Assembly (NCBI RefSeq): GCF_001974875.1
Contig: NZ_MTQD01000013.1
Span: forward strand, 62,001 to 126,000
Direction of reading: 5' to 3'
DNA: 64,000 bases
From: Pseudoalteromonas sp. EB27
GTDB taxonomy: Bacteria > Pseudomonadota > Gammaproteobacteria > Enterobacterales > Alteromonadaceae
The notes under the pieces are model-generated. The model saw only the letters and a program-made list of their open reading frames with translations, searched no databases and was not told the DNA's origin. Below, in pieces: positions 9,855 through 18,861 of this stretch (positions are counted from its first letter, which is position 1; each line of letters starts with the position of its first letter). Position numbers and translations under genes: made by a program.

Positions 9855-9871
9855 CCAGACTTCGGGTTTGG
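9855..9871 (+). other. Short hairpin in the rpmE leader
   Basis: CCAGAC and GTTTGG pair around a TTCGG loop, 30 bases before the rpmE start codon. In enteric bacteria L31 represses its own synthesis through the mRNA leader, so this is a candidate site. The stem is short with one G-U pair, so the regulatory role is an inference. Confidence 0.3.
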
Positions 9872-9901
9872 AGAGCGATGCGGCCTTAACTAGAGGTTCC
9901 T

Positions 9902-10117
9902 ATGAAAGAAGGTATTCACCCTAAGTACGAAGTAATTTCTGCAACATGTTCATGCGGAAACCAATTCGAAACTAGCTCAACTCTTTGTAAAGACATTCAC
10001 TTAGACGTATGTTCTGCGTGTCACCCGTTTTACACTGGTAAGCAAAAAGTTTTAGACACTGGCGGCCGTGTTGATCGCTTCAACAAGCGCTTCGGTGCAC
10101 TTGCCAGCAAGAAATAA
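9902..10117 (+). CDS. rpmE: 50S ribosomal protein L31, zinc-binding form
   Basis: A 71-residue protein closely matching Rpm[19 protein letters not shown] at the start and [12 protein letters not shown] near the end. Four cysteines (C16, C18, C37 and C40) make the zinc-binding C+ form, replaced in many bacteria by a zinc-free paralogue under zinc starvation. L31 bridges the two ribosomal subunits. An AGAGG ribosome site precedes the ATG and a strong terminator follows, so the gene is monocistronic. Confidence 0.98.
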   Translation: MKEGIHPKYEVISATCSCGNQFETSSTLCKDIHLDVCSACHPFYTGKQKVLDTGGRVDRFNKRFGALASKK

Positions 10118-10133
10118 TTATTGCTGTTTAGTT

Positions 10134-10160
10134 AAAAAAGCACTTTAGGGTGCTTTTTTT
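10134..10160 (+). terminator. Intrinsic terminator of rpmE
   Basis: AAAAAGCAC, a short TTTAGG loop and GTGCTTTTTTT form a stem with a run of seven T residues, 16 bp after the rpmE stop codon. Confidence 0.9.
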
Positions 10161-10641
10161 GTGCCTAAAATTTGTTGTTTATTATCTTATTTCGCTGACT
10201 TTAGCTATATCCCTCTTTGCATAACTATTTCCTATTCTTATTCTGAGTATGCATAAACCTTTACAGACAAATCGATAGATATTCTCTATATTTTAAATAG
10301 TACAATTTTTAACTAGGTTGATAAAAGTAGCTAACGTGGGCTTATCTGTTTTTAAAGTAGAGTAGTAGGCAGTTATTTAAGTTTATGGTGATACTTTATA
10401 CATACATTTTTTTAATATTTCACTAGGCATAAAAGCACCTTAAAACTTACTTTTTAGGTGAATTTTTATTTATTAAATGTTTATATAATCCTGCAAAGTT
10501 ACTGAAAAACCTCTTAAAATTAAAGGATATAGTATATAACAGGATAGACCTGATATTGCTTGGAATTTAAAAATAATAAGGGTATCGTACCCCAAGACTC
10601 CACCTCTCACTTTAACTTAAATTGCAGGATACCATCGCGTT
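10161..10641. other. Gene-free 480-bp region before the malic enzyme gene
   Basis: No plausible reading frame was found in this very AT-rich stretch. It holds a hairpin at 10436-10460 (CACCT...AGGTG with flanking A and T runs, followed by AATTTTTATT), a TATAAT at 10484-10489 that could be a -10 box for maeB, and a small perfect inverted repeat GGGTA-TCG-TACCC at 10580-10592 in the predicted maeB leader. The hairpin could end a small RNA or be a terminator remnant; nothing here matches a riboswitch that I know. Confidence 0.35.
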
Positions 10642-11883
10642 ATGTCTGACTTTCGTGAACAAGCACTACATTATCACTCACACCCCGTACCTGGTAAAAT
10701 TAGCATTGAGCTAACAAAGCCCGCTGAAACAGTTCAAGACTTAGCCCTAGCTTATAGCCCAGGCGTTGCCGAACCTGTACGTGAAATTGCTGCAGATCCT
10801 GCAAATGCATATAAATATACCGGTAAAGGTAATATGGTTGCGGTTATCACTAATGGTACTGCAATTCTCGGACTTGGTAATTTAGGCCCTTTAGCATCTA
10901 AACCTGTAATGGAAGGTAAAGCGTTATTGTTTAAACGTTTCGCTGGCCTTGATTCAATTGATATTGAAGTTAAGCACCGTACGACAGAAGACTTTATTAA
11001 TACGGTTGCCAATATTGCCGATACATTCGGTGGTATTAACCTTGAAGATATTAAAGCACCAGAGTGTTTTGAAATTGAAAAAGCATTAATAGAGCGTTGT
11101 AGCATTCCTGTTTTTCATGATGATCAACACGGAACTGCGATTGTAACTGCTGCGGGCATGTTAAATGCGCTAGAAGTACAAGGTAAGTCAATTGAAGATG
11201 CAATTATTGTATGTTTAGGAGCTGGCGCTGCCGCTGTTGCGTGTATGGAGCTGTTAATTAAGTGCGGAGCACTGCGCGAACACATTTACATGCTTGACCG
11301 CAAAGGTGTTATTCATACCCGCCGCGATGATTTAAATGAATATAAACAGCTTTTTGCTAACAATACAGATAAGCGTACATTGCAAGATGTAATTGCAGAT
11401 GCTGATGTGTTTGTAGGTGTTTCTGGCCCTAACTTATTAGCGGCTGAAGATTTAAAGCTAATGGCTGAAAAACCAGTTGTGTTTGCATGTTCAAACCCAG
11501 ATCCTGAGATTGATCCTGCACTTGCGCACGGCGCACGTAACGATTTAATTATGGCAACAGGGCGCTCTGATTATCCTAATCAGGTTAACAATGTTTTATG
11601 TTTCCCGTTTATTTTCCGTGGTGCGCTTGATGTGCGTGCAAGCGCTATTAACGATGAAATGAAAATTGCTGCAGTTGAGGCTATCCGTAGTATTGCTAAA
11701 GAGCCTGTACCTGCAGAAGTTTTAAAAGCAGCAGGCGTAGATAAATTAGAGTTTGGTGCACAGTATATTATTCCAAAACCAATGGACCCTCGTTTACTGC
11801 CGCGTATAGCAAGAGCTGTTGCCCTAGCTGCTGTTGAGTCAGGTGTTGCGCAAATTGATTTGCCAGAAAATTATATGCAGTAA
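10642..11883 (+). CDS. NAD(P)-dependent malic enzyme, short form
   Basis: The 413-residue enzyme decarboxylates malate to pyruvate, yielding NAD(P)H and CO2. It has LALAYSPGVAEPV at about residue 34-46 with the catalytic tyrosine, TNGTAILGLGNLGPLASKPV, the metal-site segment KAPECFEIE, HDDQHGTAIV, and a Rossmann motif CLGAGAAAVACMELL. It lacks the C-terminal phosphotransacetylase-like domain that doubles the length of E. coli MaeB (759 residues), so it belongs to the short bacterial form. Coenzyme preference cannot be read securely. The nearest AGGA lies 12 bases before the ATG, an unusually long spacing. Monocistronic, with a shared terminator. Confidence 0.93.
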   Translation: MSDFREQALHYHSHPVPGKISIELTKPAETVQDLALAYSPGVAEPVREIAADPANAYKYTGKGNMVAVITNGTAILGLGNLGPLASKPVMEGKALLFKRFAGLDSIDIEVKHRTTEDFINTVANIADTFGGINLEDIKAPECFEIEKALIERCSIPVFHDDQHGTAIVTAAGMLNALEVQGKSIEDAIIVCLGAGAAAVACMELLIKCGALREHIYMLDRKGVIHTRRDDLNEYKQLFANNTDKRTLQDVIADADVFVGVSGPNLLAAEDLKLMAEKPVVFACSNPDPEIDPALAHGARNDLIMATGRSDYPNQVNNVLCFPFIFRGALDVRASAINDEMKIAAVEAIRSIAKEPVPAEVLKAAGVDKLEFGAQYIIPKPMDPRLLPRIARAVALAAVESGVAQIDLPENYMQ

Positions 11884-11921
11884 ATCTATACAGTAGAGCT
11901 ATGCAATAAAATTTAGACATA

Positions 11922-11952
11922 AAAAAACCTCAGTAATTACTGAGGTTTTTTT
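11922..11952. terminator. Bidirectional terminator between the malic enzyme gene and metJ
   Basis: AAAAAACCTCAGTAATT and its complement ACTGAGGTTTTTTT form an almost perfect palindrome with A and T runs on both sides, so it can end both converging transcripts. Confidence 0.9.
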
Positions 11953-11965
11953 GTCTTTGTAGTAT

Positions 11966-12286
11966 TTATTCTTCGTTTAAAACGGGTACTTCTAGACCCA
12001 TTTCTTGCATTATTTTTTTAACTTCTTCTGGCACTTTTTCGGCGTTATCTTTACGTAAGTCATCGTCATTTGGTAAAGGTTGGCCAGTAAAAGCATGCAA
12101 AAATGCCTCACATAGCAATTCACTATTTGTAGCATGGCGAAGGTTATTGATTTGACGACGTGTACGTTCGTCAGTTAATACCTTTAATACATTTAGCGGG
12201 ATCGAAACGGTGATCTTTTTAACTTGCTCTGATTTTTTACCGTGTTCTGCGTATGGGTGAATATACTCACCATTCCATTTAGCCAT
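11966..12286 (-). CDS. metJ: Methionine repressor MetJ
   Basis: The 106-residue protein is a clear MetJ (E. coli 105 residues): [21 protein letters not shown], the DNA-binding beta ribbon [13 protein letters not shown] (about residues 24-36), and [26 protein letters not shown] of the dimer core. MetJ dimers with S-adenosylmethionine bind tandem 8-bp met boxes and repress methionine biosynthesis. It diverges from metB, and at least one pair of met boxes lies between them at 12540-12555, so autoregulation and metBL repression are both likely. Confidence 0.98.
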   Translation of the reverse strand: MAKWNGEYIHPYAEHGKKSEQVKKITVSIPLNVLKVLTDERTRRQINNLRHATNSELLCEAFLHAFTGQPLPNDDDLRKDNAEKVPEEVKKIMQEMGLEVPVLNEE

Positions 12287-12507
12287 AAGATGTATCGTTG
12301 CCTCAGATTATTAATTTCTCACACGGTATAAAAAGCGTGTAAATATGCGTGAAATTCTATCGATTTAAAAAAGATAGTCAAATAATAGATACCGATCTAT
12401 CTTAATAAGCCTATTGTGAGTGTAAAGATAAGCACACTTTTGTGAGCTAAAATGTGTTATTCGCAGAGGCTCCTTCTACTTTTAGCCATCTAGAGCTTTA
12501 AAATACT

Positions 12508-12536
12508 TTGACTTATCAAAACGGATAACTTACTCT
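12508..12536 (+). promoter_or_regulatory. Probable metB promoter
   Basis: TTGACT (12508-12513) and TACTCT (12531-12536) are separated by 17 bases. The -35 box is strong and the -10 box weak. Transcription would start at about 12543, inside the MetJ operator. Confidence 0.45.
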
Positions 12537-12539
12537 TTT

Positions 12540-12555
12540 AGACGTCTAAACATCC
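12540..12555. promoter_or_regulatory. MetJ operator: two adjacent met boxes
   Basis: AGACGTCT at 12540-12547 equals the met-box consensus and is followed at once by AAACATCC (five of eight matches). MetJ binds cooperatively to two or more adjacent boxes. The operator covers the predicted metB transcription start. A weaker candidate, AGCCATCT followed by AGAGCTTT, lies at 12484-12499 nearer to metJ. Confidence 0.85.
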
Positions 12556-12575
12556 AAATTAATCAGGTGACGAAT

Positions 12576-13823
12576 ATGAGCGAAAAAAACAAAGCAACCA
12601 TTGCTGTACGTAACGGCGTTGATGCTGATAAACATCATGGTGCGGTGGTACCGCCAATTTATTTATCGACTACTTATTCGTTTGCCGACTTTGATACTAA
12701 GCGTGAGTATGATTATGGTCGTAGCGGTAATCCTAATCGTGATATTTTAGCTGAGACGCTTGCTAAGCTTGAAGGTGGCGCTCGTGGCATAATTACAGCT
12801 ACAGGCATGGCTGCCGTGCATTTAGCTACTCAGCTACTTAATAGTGACGATACGTTAGTAATTCCACATGATTGTTATGGTGGCAGCTATCGTTTATTTA
12901 CATCTTTACAAAAACGCGGACTACTAAAGCTCGAAATATTAGATTTAACAAAAGAAGAAAGCCTTCAACAAATTTTAGTAATTAAACCTAAGCTTATTTG
13001 GATAGAAACCCCAAGTAACCCAGTACTTCGTTTAACAGATATTAAAGCGGTTACTGATGTGGCTAAGCAATGCGGTGCATTGGTGGCTGCAGATAACACA
13101 TTTTTGTCGCCTGCACTGCAAAACCCTATTAAGTTTGGTGTAGATATTGTGGTGCATTCAACCACTAAATATATTAACGGACACTCCGATGTAGTAGGCG
13201 GCGCTGTTATTGCCGCAACACAAGAGTTAGGCGATGAGCTTGCTTGGTGGGCTAATAACATTGGTATTACGGGGGCGCCTTTTGATAGCTATTTAACGCT
13301 TCGTGGTTTACGTACTTTAAATGTGCGCCTAAGACAGCATCAAGAAAATGCACTGGCAATAGCTAAGTATCTTGAAAACTCTGAATATGTAAGCCAAGTT
13401 TACTACCCAGGTCTTGAGTCACATCCTCAACATGAACTTGCTAAAGCACAGCAACTTGGCTTTGGTGGCATGGTTAGTTTTGATATTAAAGGCGATATAA
13501 ACGACGCAGCGGCATTTTTAACTAGCCTTAAAACCTTTAGTTTAGCTGAGTCACTAGGTGGCGTAGAGAGCTTAATTTGTCACCCTGCAACTATGACGCA
13601 CGCAGGTATGGACGCAACAGCACGTTTAGAAGCGGGTGTGGGCGATACGCTTATTCGTATTTCGGTAGGTATTGAAGATATATACGATTTAGTTGCTGAT
13701 TTTGAGCGAGTGTTTGAACTTGTAAAACCAGGACAAAATAAAAATGTTGTCCGTGTAGGCAAAGGTGCAGGCACTTCTGGTGGTAACGTTAAATTAAGTG
13801 TAGCCCGTCCGGCGCTTTGGTGA
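12576..13823 (+). CDS. metB: Cystathionine gamma-synthase
   Basis: A 415-residue PLP enzyme of the Cys/Met metabolism family that condenses an activated homoserine ester with cysteine to form cystathionine. Visible motifs are PPIYLSTTY, YDYGRSGNPNRD (phosphate-binding tyrosine and arginine), ITATGMAAVHL, VAADNTFLSP and the PLP lysine in VVHSTTKYINGHSDVVGG. The ATG at 12576 is chosen over the in-frame GTG at 12567 because AGGTGA overlaps that codon at the right distance for a ribosome site. It is followed by metL with a few bases between, forming a MetJ-controlled metBL operon. The C-terminus (GKGAGTSGGNVKLSVARPALW) is slightly extended. Confidence 0.95.
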   Translation: MSEKNKATIAVRNGVDADKHHGAVVPPIYLSTTYSFADFDTKREYDYGRSGNPNRDILAETLAKLEGGARGIITATGMAAVHLATQLLNSDDTLVIPHDCYGGSYRLFTSLQKRGLLKLEILDLTKEESLQQILVIKPKLIWIETPSNPVLRLTDIKAVTDVAKQCGALVAADNTFLSPALQNPIKFGVDIVVHSTTKYINGHSDVVGGAVIAATQELGDELAWWANNIGITGAPFDSYLTLRGLRTLNVRLRQHQENALAIAKYLENSEYVSQVYYPGLESHPQHELAKAQQLGFGGMVSFDIKGDINDAAAFLTSLKTFSLAESLGGVESLICHPATMTHAGMDATARLEAGVGDTLIRISVGIEDIYDLVADFERVFELVKPGQNKNVVRVGKGAGTSGGNVKLSVARPALW

Positions 13824-13828
13824 TTAAT

Positions 13829-16174
13829 ATGGTTAATTGTATACATAAATTTGGTGGCTCGAGTTTAAGCTCAAGTGAGCGATACCAAAGCGTTGCAAAA
13901 ATAATAATTACACATACTCAACCGGGTGACTGTGTGGTGGTATCGGCTGCGGGTAAGACAACCGATACGCTAGTATTACTTTGGCAAAGCTATCAAAAGC
14001 AAGACAATCAAGCGGTAGCTGATATTTTACTACAGTTAAATAATCACCAAAGAGACTTAATAGAGCAGCTATTAGAAGCTGATTTAAAACGAAGTGCACT
14101 TAAAACACTAAATACCGAACTTAGTGATATTGCAGAACTTGCTCAAGCTGAGCAGCTAAAAGAGGCTGCGTTACTTGCACATGGCGAATTGTGGTCAGCA
14201 CGCTTACTCGCCATTTATTTACAGCAGCTAAATATTGAGGCATGTGCTCAAGATGCCCGCACTCTTTTTACCTTGAATGATGGTGAATTAATGCATGCGC
14301 AAAATGCGCAGAAATGTGGGCAGTTAATTTTTCCTAATAAAATAAATGTTGTTACTGGGTTTATAGCCGCAGATATCAATGGTGAGACTGTAACGCTTGG
14401 CCGAAATGGTAGTGACTACAGCGCAACACTACTAGCAAATTACTGTAATGCTAAGCAGGTATGTATTTGGACTGATACGCAAGGAGTGTTTAGTACTGAT
14501 CCACGTAAAGTGCAAAAAGCGATTAAATACGGCAAAATTTGCCGTGGACAAGCTAATTTATTGGCTCGTTTAGGTAATCCTGTATTACATGCAAAAACAC
14601 TATCGCCACTTAAAAACACAGATATTAAGCTAGCTGTTCGCAGTAGTTTTGATGTGCAAGCAAGCCCAACCGATATAGTAAAAAAAGGTTCAGCGAAGAA
14701 AAAACGTTTTATAACCACGTTGCAAAATGTTGACCTATTAATGGTTGAAGGGTTAAGTGAAGGAGAGGTTGCAAGTGTTAGTCAGCTTATTCAGCATAGC
14801 CTTCATCACTTTAACCATAATGGTGAAGTGTATCTGGTAGTGCCAGCAGCACAAACTTATCTGGTTATTAATTACTTTGCGGGTAGAGCAAATATTAGCG
14901 AGTCAAATTTAAATGGCTGCGCAATTGTAGCGCCTGAGCAAGACGTTAATACATTGAGCTTACAAGCGCTAGACTTATTAAAACTCCACAGCATAAAACC
15001 TCGTTTTGTCCATCAAGATACTGGATATGCTTTATTGCTTACCGATCAATTTATAGATAGTGATATACAAAGTGCCTTACACGATAAGCTAATTAATAAA
15101 GGCCAAGAAATCGCAATTATAGTTGCGGGGCTTGGTAACGTTGGCGACGTTTTTATTAAACAGTTATCGGCACAATTTGAGCGCTTATCGGATGACTTTA
15201 GTATTAAATTAGTCGGTCTAATTCGCTCTAAAAAAATGTTGTTTAATGCAAGTGGTATTAATACGCTGCAATGGAAAACTCAATGGCAGCATGAGGCTAA
15301 TAGCTATCAATCTGCAGATTTACTGAATGCTATAAATGAGCTCGATTACGAGCATAAAATTGTGATTGATATTACCGCAAGTGAACAATTTAGCTTGTTG
15401 TATCCAGACTTTGTAGATGGAGACTGTCATTTAATTAGTGCTAATAAATACGCTGGAACAGCATCTACTATTTGGTATAAAGCACTTCGTAGTAATATTT
15501 TAGAACGTAATTTACATTGGCGATATAACACCAGTGTAGGCGCTGGCTTACCTATTAACTTTGCTTTGGCTGATTTGCAAAATAGTGGCGATAAAATAAC
15601 ACGTATAGAAGGTGTTTTCTCAGGCACGCTTTCGTGGTTATGCAGTAAATATGATGGAATTAGGCCATTTTCTGAGTTGGTACTAGAAGCTCAGAAAATG
15701 GGATTCACAGAGCCAGACCCTCGCGAAGATTTATCTGGGCGAGATATGCAGCGTAAACTACTTATTTTAGCTCGAGAGCTAGGTGTAGAGCTTGAACTTG
15801 ACGATATTAGCTTATCGGCATTGATGCCTGATGAACTTGCGCTGGCAAGTTGGGATGACTTTTTAAATAAAAAAACACAGCTAGATGCATTCATTGAAGA
15901 GCATGCAGCTACAGCAAAAGCTAAAAATTCAGTACTTAGATACACGGGCTTGTTAGAAATCAAACAAGGTGAAGTAATCGCTAAAGTGGGAATAGCGTAT
16001 GTGCCTAATGGCGATGCGTTAGCAAACCTTACTCCTGGTGATAATATTTTTGTCATTAATAGCAAATGGTATAGCGATAACGCATTAGTGATTCAGGGAC
16101 CAGGAGCGGGTAGGGAAGTGACCGCTGCGGGTGTGCACTCTGATTTATATTGGCTTGTTCAAAACTTAAAATAA
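13829..16174 (+). CDS. metL: Bifunctional aspartokinase II / homoserine dehydrogenase II
   Basis: A fused protein of about 781 residues. The N-terminal aspartokinase starts with KFGGSSLSS and has TLGRNGSDYSATLLA and WTDTQGVFSTDPRKV; a poorly conserved ACT-like middle follows; the C-terminal homoserine dehydrogenase has the Rossmann motif AGLGNVGDVFIKQL, ISANKYAGTAS, GVFSGTLSWL and GFTEPDPREDLSGRDM. It catalyses the first and third steps from aspartate towards methionine and threonine. ThrA is the alternative, but the metB-metL order and MetJ operator support MetL. The start is ATG 13829; TTG 13817 and GTG 13820 would overlap metB and lack a better ribosome site. Confidence 0.93.
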   Translation: MVNCIHKFGGSSLSSSERYQSVAKIIITHTQPGDCVVVSAAGKTTDTLVLLWQSYQKQDNQAVADILLQLNNHQRDLIEQLLEADLKRSALKTLNTELSDIAELAQAEQLKEAALLAHGELWSARLLAIYLQQLNIEACAQDARTLFTLNDGELMHAQNAQKCGQLIFPNKINVVTGFIAADINGETVTLGRNGSDYSATLLANYCNAKQVCIWTDTQGVFSTDPRKVQKAIKYGKICRGQANLLARLGNPVLHAKTLSPLKNTDIKLAVRSSFDVQASPTDIVKKGSAKKKRFITTLQNVDLLMVEGLSEGEVASVSQLIQHSLHHFNHNGEVYLVVPAAQTYLVINYFAGRANISESNLNGCAIVAPEQDVNTLSLQALDLLKLHSIKPRFVHQDTGYALLLTDQFIDSDIQSALHDKLINKGQEIAIIVAGLGNVGDVFIKQLSAQFERLSDDFSIKLVGLIRSKKMLFNASGINTLQWKTQWQHEANSYQSADLLNAINELDYEHKIVIDITASEQFSLLYPDFVDGDCHLISANKYAGTASTIWYKALRSNILERNLHWRYNTSVGAGLPINFALADLQNSGDKITRIEGVFSGTLSWLCSKYDGIRPFSELVLEAQKMGFTEPDPREDLSGRDMQRKLLILARELGVELELDDISLSALMPDELALASWDDFLNKKTQLDAFIEEHAATAKAKNSVLRYTGLLEIKQGEVIAKVGIAYVPNGDALANLTPGDNIFVINSKWYSDNALVIQGPGAGREVTAAGVHSDLYWLVQNLK

Positions 16175-16190
16175 ACCTTTGGTTTAAATA

Positions 16191-16221
16191 AAAACGGCAG
16201 CTTAAATAAGCTGCCGTTTTT
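16191..16221. terminator. Bidirectional terminator between metL and mrcA
   Basis: AAAACGGCAGCTTA and TAAGCTGCCGTTTTT make a long perfect stem with a very short loop, flanked by A and T runs, lying between the two converging stop codons. Confidence 0.93.
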
Positions 16222-16238
16222 GTATTACGTACATATTA

Positions 16239-18731
16239 TTAAAATAGCTCTTCTTCTGTTTTAGTGTCTTCTTCAAATATATCGTTAGGCTGAGATAGCA
16301 CATACTTTGTAGGTGCGGTGCCTTTTTCAAAATATTCAAATCGACTTGTGTAGTCATTTTTATGGCTTAATAAACCAGTAGCTAAATCAATACGAATAGA
16401 AACAAGTCCCTCAGGCGGCTCAATTGGAGCTTCGGGCTTGCCTTCTAGTGCCGCTTTCATAAATTCAACCCATGCTGGCTGTGCGGTTTTAGCGCCCGAT
16501 TCAGCACCTGATATTTGGCTGCTATCTAGGTTGTTGTTATATGTAGAGCGACCAAGAGCGTTGCCCGGATTATCAAAGCCAACCCAAACTGAGGTCATCA
16601 CATTACTATTAAAACCGCTAAACCAGGTATCTACTGAGTCATTAGTTGTGCCTGTTTTACCCGAAATATCGCGACGGTCTAGTGCTTGTGCTCGCCAACC
16701 GGTTCCACTCCAACCTGTTTTATGAGCCCAGCTACCCCCCCCCCAGATTGCACTATTCATAGCATCGGCAATTAAAAATGCATTCTGCTTAGAAATAATT
16801 CTCGGTGCACATTTTTTAGTTTGCTCCTCTTCACCATCACTATTATGAATTGAGAGTGCATTGAGTGTTGGCAAAGGCTCTTCGTCACAGGCAAGAGCAG
16901 GGTTTGCTTTAAACAATACATTGCCATAAGCATCTTGAATTTCTGAGATGAAGTAAGGTTCAATTAAGTGACCGCCATTGGCAAATGTACTCATGCCTCG
17001 GGCAAGTTCAAGGGGAGTAATGGAAGCACTGCCAAGGGCTAATGATTCACTGCGATTAATGTCAGCGTCTTTAAAGCCAAATTTTAGTAAGTGATCAGCT
17101 GTACGTTGTAATCCAACACCACGCAGTAAGCGCACCGAAATAACGTTTTTAGACTGTGCTAAAGCACGGCGAATTCGAATAGGACCGTTGTAAACAGCGG
17201 GGCTATTTTTAGGACGCCATGCTACGCCTTGGCTTTTATCCCATTGGTTTATAGGTGCATCGTTTAATATAGACGCAAGCGTGTAGCCCTTTTCAAGTGC
17301 TGCTGAATATATAAAAGGTTTTATATTAGAACCCACTTGACGCTTAGCTTGTACCGCACGATTGTATTGGCTTTGCTCAAAGCTGTAACCCCCTACAATG
17401 GCTTTTATTCTACCGTCTTGTGGATCGAGTGAGACAATAGCGCTTGATGCTTCCGGTACTTGGCTTAATAAGAAGCTGCTATCTTCGTTTTGACGTACCC
17501 ATATTTGCATACCTGGTGTTAAAATGTCGGTAGCTGCTTTTGGAGCAAAGCTTTGGCGGTAGCGAGTAATATACTTACGCGCCCATTTTAAATTATCCCA
17601 AGTGAGGGTTGTTTGTTCACCGTTTTTAAGTAATACAGTAGCTGTTTTATCATTAACACTAAGTACTGCTGCAACTTTTAAAGTGCCTAATTCATTTACG
17701 CTCTGTAATTTATTGAGTATTTGTTGCTCAGTTAAAGCTGGTTGTGTTTCAGGATTCCATAAAATATCAGTTGGACCTCTAAAACCATGACGCATATCGT
17801 AATTGTGTAAGTTATTTACAAGTGCGTTTTGCGCTGCTTTTTGAACCTTTGATTCTACTGAGGTAAAAATTTTAAAACCTGAGTTGTATGCTTTATCTAC
17901 CCCATAGCGCGAAACCATTTCGGCACGCACCATTTCAGAGATATACGGTGCGTATAAGTTTATTTCTGCGCCGTGAAAATAAGCTGTAGTAGGTTGGCTA
18001 GTTGCTTCGTTATATTGCTCTTGTGTTATATAGTCTTCGGTAAGTAAACGGCCTAAAACTACATTTCGGCGTGCTTTTGCACGCGTTGGGTTACGAATTG
18101 GGTTTAATGCAGAAGGTGCTTTAGGTAAACCTGCAATCATCGCCATTTGTGCAAGTGTTAAATCTTTTAGCTCTTTACCGTAATAAACTTGCGCTGCTGC
18201 ACCAATACCGAAAGCACGATTACCTAATTCTATTTTATTAAGATAAAGCTCTAAAATTTCGTCTTTTGTTAATACATCTTCGATATGAAGCGCTATAAAT
18301 ATCTCTTTAACTTTACGTATATATGCTTTTTCGCGTGTTAAAAAGAAATTACGAGCAAGCTGCATAGTAATAGTACTTGCACCTTGTTTTTTCTCGCCAG
18401 TAGATATAAGAACAACAGCCGAACGTACGATGCCAATAGGGTCTATGCCTATATGATCGTAAAATCGATTATCTTCTGTCGCTAGAAATGCATTAATGAG
18501 TGTTTGAGGAATTTCATCAATAGTCACTGGAATACGACGTTTTTCACCAAATTGATTGATTAAAAGCCCATCTTTAGTGAATACTTGCATAGGAGTTTGT
18601 AATTGCACGTCTTTTAAAACTTGCACACTGGGGATATCAGGTTTAACGTAGTAATAAAGACTGATCAAAGTAATCAGACCAATTAACACACAAATGATAA
18701 AAAATTGTAAAGTTCGTTTTAATAAAATCAC
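16239..18731 (-). CDS. mrcA: Penicillin-binding protein 1A, bifunctional transglycosylase/transpeptidase
   Basis: The 830-residue class A PBP has an N-terminal membrane anchor (about residues 8-28), the glycosyltransferase domain with catalytic Glu86 in TEDNRFYDH and GASTITMQLARN, an OB-like insert, and the transpeptidase domain with Ser468 in GSNIKPF, the SKN motif and KTGTT at 692-696. It polymerises and crosslinks peptidoglycan at the inner membrane. The start is a GTG with AGGGA upstream. The coding strand holds ten consecutive G bases near codon 663, before the KTG motif, encoding Gly-Gly-Gly; slippage there would remove the C-terminal transpeptidase part. It diverges from pilM, the same neighbour as in many gammaproteobacteria. 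Confidence 0.97.
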   Translation of the reverse strand: MILLKRTLQFFIICVLIGLITLISLYYYVKPDIPSVQVLKDVQLQTPMQVFTKDGLLINQFGEKRRIPVTIDEIPQTLINAFLATEDNRFYDHIGIDPIGIVRSAVVLISTGEKKQGASTITMQLARNFFLTREKAYIRKVKEIFIALHIEDVLTKDEILELYLNKIELGNRAFGIGAAAQVYYGKELKDLTLAQMAMIAGLPKAPSALNPIRNPTRAKARRNVVLGRLLTEDYITQEQYNEATSQPTTAYFHGAEINLYAPYISEMVRAEMVSRYGVDKAYNSGFKIFTSVESKVQKAAQNALVNNLHNYDMRHGFRGPTDILWNPETQPALTEQQILNKLQSVNELGTLKVAAVLSVNDKTATVLLKNGEQTTLTWDNLKWARKYITRYRQSFAPKAATDILTPGMQIWVRQNEDSSFLLSQVPEASSAIVSLDPQDGRIKAIVGGYSFEQSQYNRAVQAKRQVGSNIKPFIYSAALEKGYTLASILNDAPINQWDKSQGVAWRPKNSPAVYNGPIRIRRALAQSKNVISVRLLRGVGLQRTADHLLKFGFKDADINRSESLALGSASITPLELARGMSTFANGGHLIEPYFISEIQDAYGNVLFKANPALACDEEPLPTLNALSIHNSDGEEEQTKKCAPRIISKQNAFLIADAMNSAIWGGGSWAHKTGWSGTGWRAQALDRRDISGKTGTTNDSVDTWFSGFNSNVMTSVWVGFDNPGNALGRSTYNNNLDSSQISGAESGAKTAQPAWVEFMKAALEGKPEAPIEPPEGLVSIRIDLATGLLSHKNDYTSRFEYFEKGTAPTKYVLSQPNDIFEEDTKTEEELF
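16735..16744. repeat. Ten-base C/G homopolymer inside mrcA
   Basis: Ten consecutive C on the plus strand (ten G in the mrcA coding strand), the longest G/C run noticed in this AT-rich window. The reading frame is intact at this length. It is either a slippage-prone site or a place where sequencing could miscount. Confidence 0.95.
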
Positions 18732-18861
18732 TTATATTTCCCTAAATGGACTCCCAATTGCGAGTTTTGACTGCTAGTATATATTGATTAAAAAATGAAT
18801 AATATTTTTTCATATAAAAATTATAACTTGTTTATTATTAAAACAAAGGCCAAGTTGAAAC

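Noticed and set aside
15691..16065. A 124-codon leftward frame inside metL
   Set aside because: It lies entirely antisense to conserved homoserine dehydrogenase sequence and has no recognisable features.
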